DNA of 14,136 nucleotides, from contig JAQVSW010000011.1 of NCBI GenBank assembly GCA_028700345.1, forward strand, positions 1 to 14,136, read 5' to 3'. The stretch's first letter is position 1, and each line of letters opens with the position of its first letter. This DNA is from Candidatus Shapirobacteria bacterium (GTDB lineage: Bacteria > Patescibacteriota > Microgenomatia > UBA12405). Below, in pieces: positions 13,041-14,136 of this stretch. The position numbers and the translations under genes were made by a program. The notes beneath the pieces were generated by a model, which saw only the letters and a program-made list of their open reading frames with translations, searched no databases and was not told where the DNA came from.

Positions 13041-14136
13041 ATGCTTACAAAAATATGGAGTGCGGCTAATTACGGACTTGAGGCAGTCCAAATTGAAACT
13101 GAGGTTAATGTCGCCGAAAAAGGTTTTCCGGGATTTACAGTCGTCGGTCTCGCTAGCAAAGCAGTTGAAGAAGCCAAGGAAAGAGTCAAAACAGCGATAG
13201 TAAATTCAGAAATGGAATTTCCGACTGCAAAAATTACCGTAAATTTAGCTCCGGCCGATTTACCCAAGGAGGGAGCTTGTTATGATTTACCGATAGCAGT
13301 GGGAATACTAGCGTCAAGTGGACAAATAGAGTTACCCAAGGAAAGGGCTTATTTTTTTGGCGAGTTGTCTCTTGATGGCAGCCTGCGCCACTCTAGAGGA
13401 GTATTTTTACTGGCGATACTGGCCAAGGAAAAAGGAGTCAAAAAAATTTATGTCCCCAGACTTTGCGCCAATGAGGCCGTAGTGGTTGAGGGAATTGAAG
13501 TCTATCCAGTTGATAATTTAACTAATCTAATTAAACATCTTAGAGGCAATAAATTAATTAATGCTTTAAATTATGTTGAAAGTAAGGAACTTTTAGATGA
13601 AGCTTTGGTTCAGTTTGATTTTTCCGAAATTCTGGGACAAGAATCGGCTAAAAGAGCTTTGGAGATTGCGGCGGCTGGAGGACACAATATTTTTTTAATT
13701 GGACCTCCTGGTTCAGGAAAGACAATGCTTTCGCGAGCTCTACCTGGAATATTACCTCCCCTATCAGAAGCAGAGAGCCTAGAAGTGACAAAAATTTATT
13801 CAATAACGGGAAATATTCCGCCAGGCGGATCTCTAATTAGAAACAGGCCCTTTAGATCTCCTCACCATACCACTTCGCAAGTAGGACTAATTGGAGGCGG
13901 GAGTAACCCAAGACCGGGGGAAATTTCTCTTTCACACCGAGGAGTGTTGTTTATCGATGAATTTCCAGAAGTGTCGAGAATGAGCCTTGAAGCATTAAGA
14001 CAACCCCTCGAAGATGGTTATGTTTGTATTTCCAGGGCCTCGGGCTCGGTTTCATTTCCCTGTCAATTTATGCTGGTAGCAGCGGCCAATCCTTGCCCGT
14101 GTGGCTACCTTGGAGATGAAAAAAAGGAATGTAAAT
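13041..14136 (+). CDS. comM: YifB/ComM-family Mg-chelatase-like AAA+ ATPase (C-terminus cut by window edge)
   Basis: In other bacteria ComM is a hexameric helicase that helps branch migration in natural transformation; YifB is the same family. The visible 365 residues (family about 500) begin MLTKIWSAANYGLEAVQIET. The N-terminal Lon-protease-like fold covers about residues 1-165 (PGFTVVGL, GACYDLPIAVGILA). The AAA+ module follows, with Walker A GPPGSGKT (221-228), HHTTSQVGLIGGG, Walker B GVLFIDEFPE (about 301-310) and the cysteine-bearing NPCPCGYLGDEKKEC. An in-frame ATG at 12981 would add 20 residues unlike the family N-terminus, so 13041 is preferred. The gene continues past the right edge. 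A DNA uptake role is family knowledge; nothing else for competence is seen here. Confidence 0.94.
   Translation, partial: MLTKIWSAANYGLEAVQIETEVNVAEKGFPGFTVVGLASKAVEEAKERVKTAIVNSEMEFPTAKITVNLAPADLPKEGACYDLPIAVGILASSGQIELPKERAYFFGELSLDGSLRHSRGVFLLAILAKEKGVKKIYVPRLCANEAVVVEGIEVYPVDNLTNLIKHLRGNKLINALNYVESKELLDEALVQFDFSEILGQESAKRALEIAAAGGHNIFLIGPPGSGKTMLSRALPGILPPLSEAESLEVTKIYSITGNIPPGGSLIRNRPFRSPHHTTSQVGLIGGGSNPRPGEISLSHRGVLFIDEFPEVSRMSLEALRQPLEDGYVCISRASGSVSFPCQFMLVAAANPCPCGYLGDEKKECK

Noticed and set aside
13818..13828. Palindrome CCGCCAGGCGG in the comM-like gene
   Set aside because: It encodes a conserved Pro-Pro-Gly-Gly of the family and needs no other explanation.
1..14136. CRISPR arrays, tRNA or rRNA genes, insertion sequences, prophage genes
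   Set aside because: No regularly spaced repeats, cloverleaf-like or rRNA-like stretches, transposase or phage proteins were seen on reading both strands.

Overview
The window is an AT-rich stretch of bacterial chromosome with tightly packed, short genes. The style suggests a Candidate Phyla Radiation (Patescibacteria) genome, possibly a Microgenomates relative. Signs of this are cut-down versions of core proteins (a Rel without its regulatory C-terminus, a UvrC without helix-hairpin-helix), very few Shine-Dalgarno sequences, start codons lying just downstream of -10-like boxes, and small proteins of unknown family. TGA acts as a normal stop, which argues against the UGA-recoding Gracilibacteria/Absconditabacteria. 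The lineage is inferred from gene style alone and was not tested by phylogeny.

Left part (1-4144): lysS (lysyl-tRNA synthetase, running off the left edge) and greA (transcript cleavage factor) form a minus-strand pair. The greA leader holds two hairpins, the second followed by eight Ts, which looks like an attenuator. On the plus strand a membrane-anchored sortase overlaps by 4 bases a Rel/SpoT-type (p)ppGpp enzyme. Its sequence predicts a synthetase with a dead hydrolase domain.

Middle part (4118-11410): a minus-strand nucleotide excision repair block contains uvrC, a 95-residue unknown gene, uvrA, a 196-residue unknown gene and uvrB. A divergent 63-residue cysteine-containing small protein sits between the last unknown gene and uvrB, next to a decayed second copy of the uvrB 3' end. 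UvrA, UvrB and UvrC together would locate, verify and incise bulky DNA damage. uvrC and rel converge and overlap by 27 bases, and both lack their usual C-terminal domains at this junction.

Right part (11413-14136): a cytoplasmic GH13 alpha-amylase-family enzyme sits 2 bases upstream of uvrB. Divergent from it is a YifB/ComM-family AAA ATPase that runs off the right edge.

Three short palindromic, REP-like elements lie in the repair block. One is in frame in uvrC, one in frame in the linker between the two halves of uvrA, and one is in the uvrA 5' leader. No rRNA, tRNA, CRISPR, insertion sequence or prophage gene was seen.
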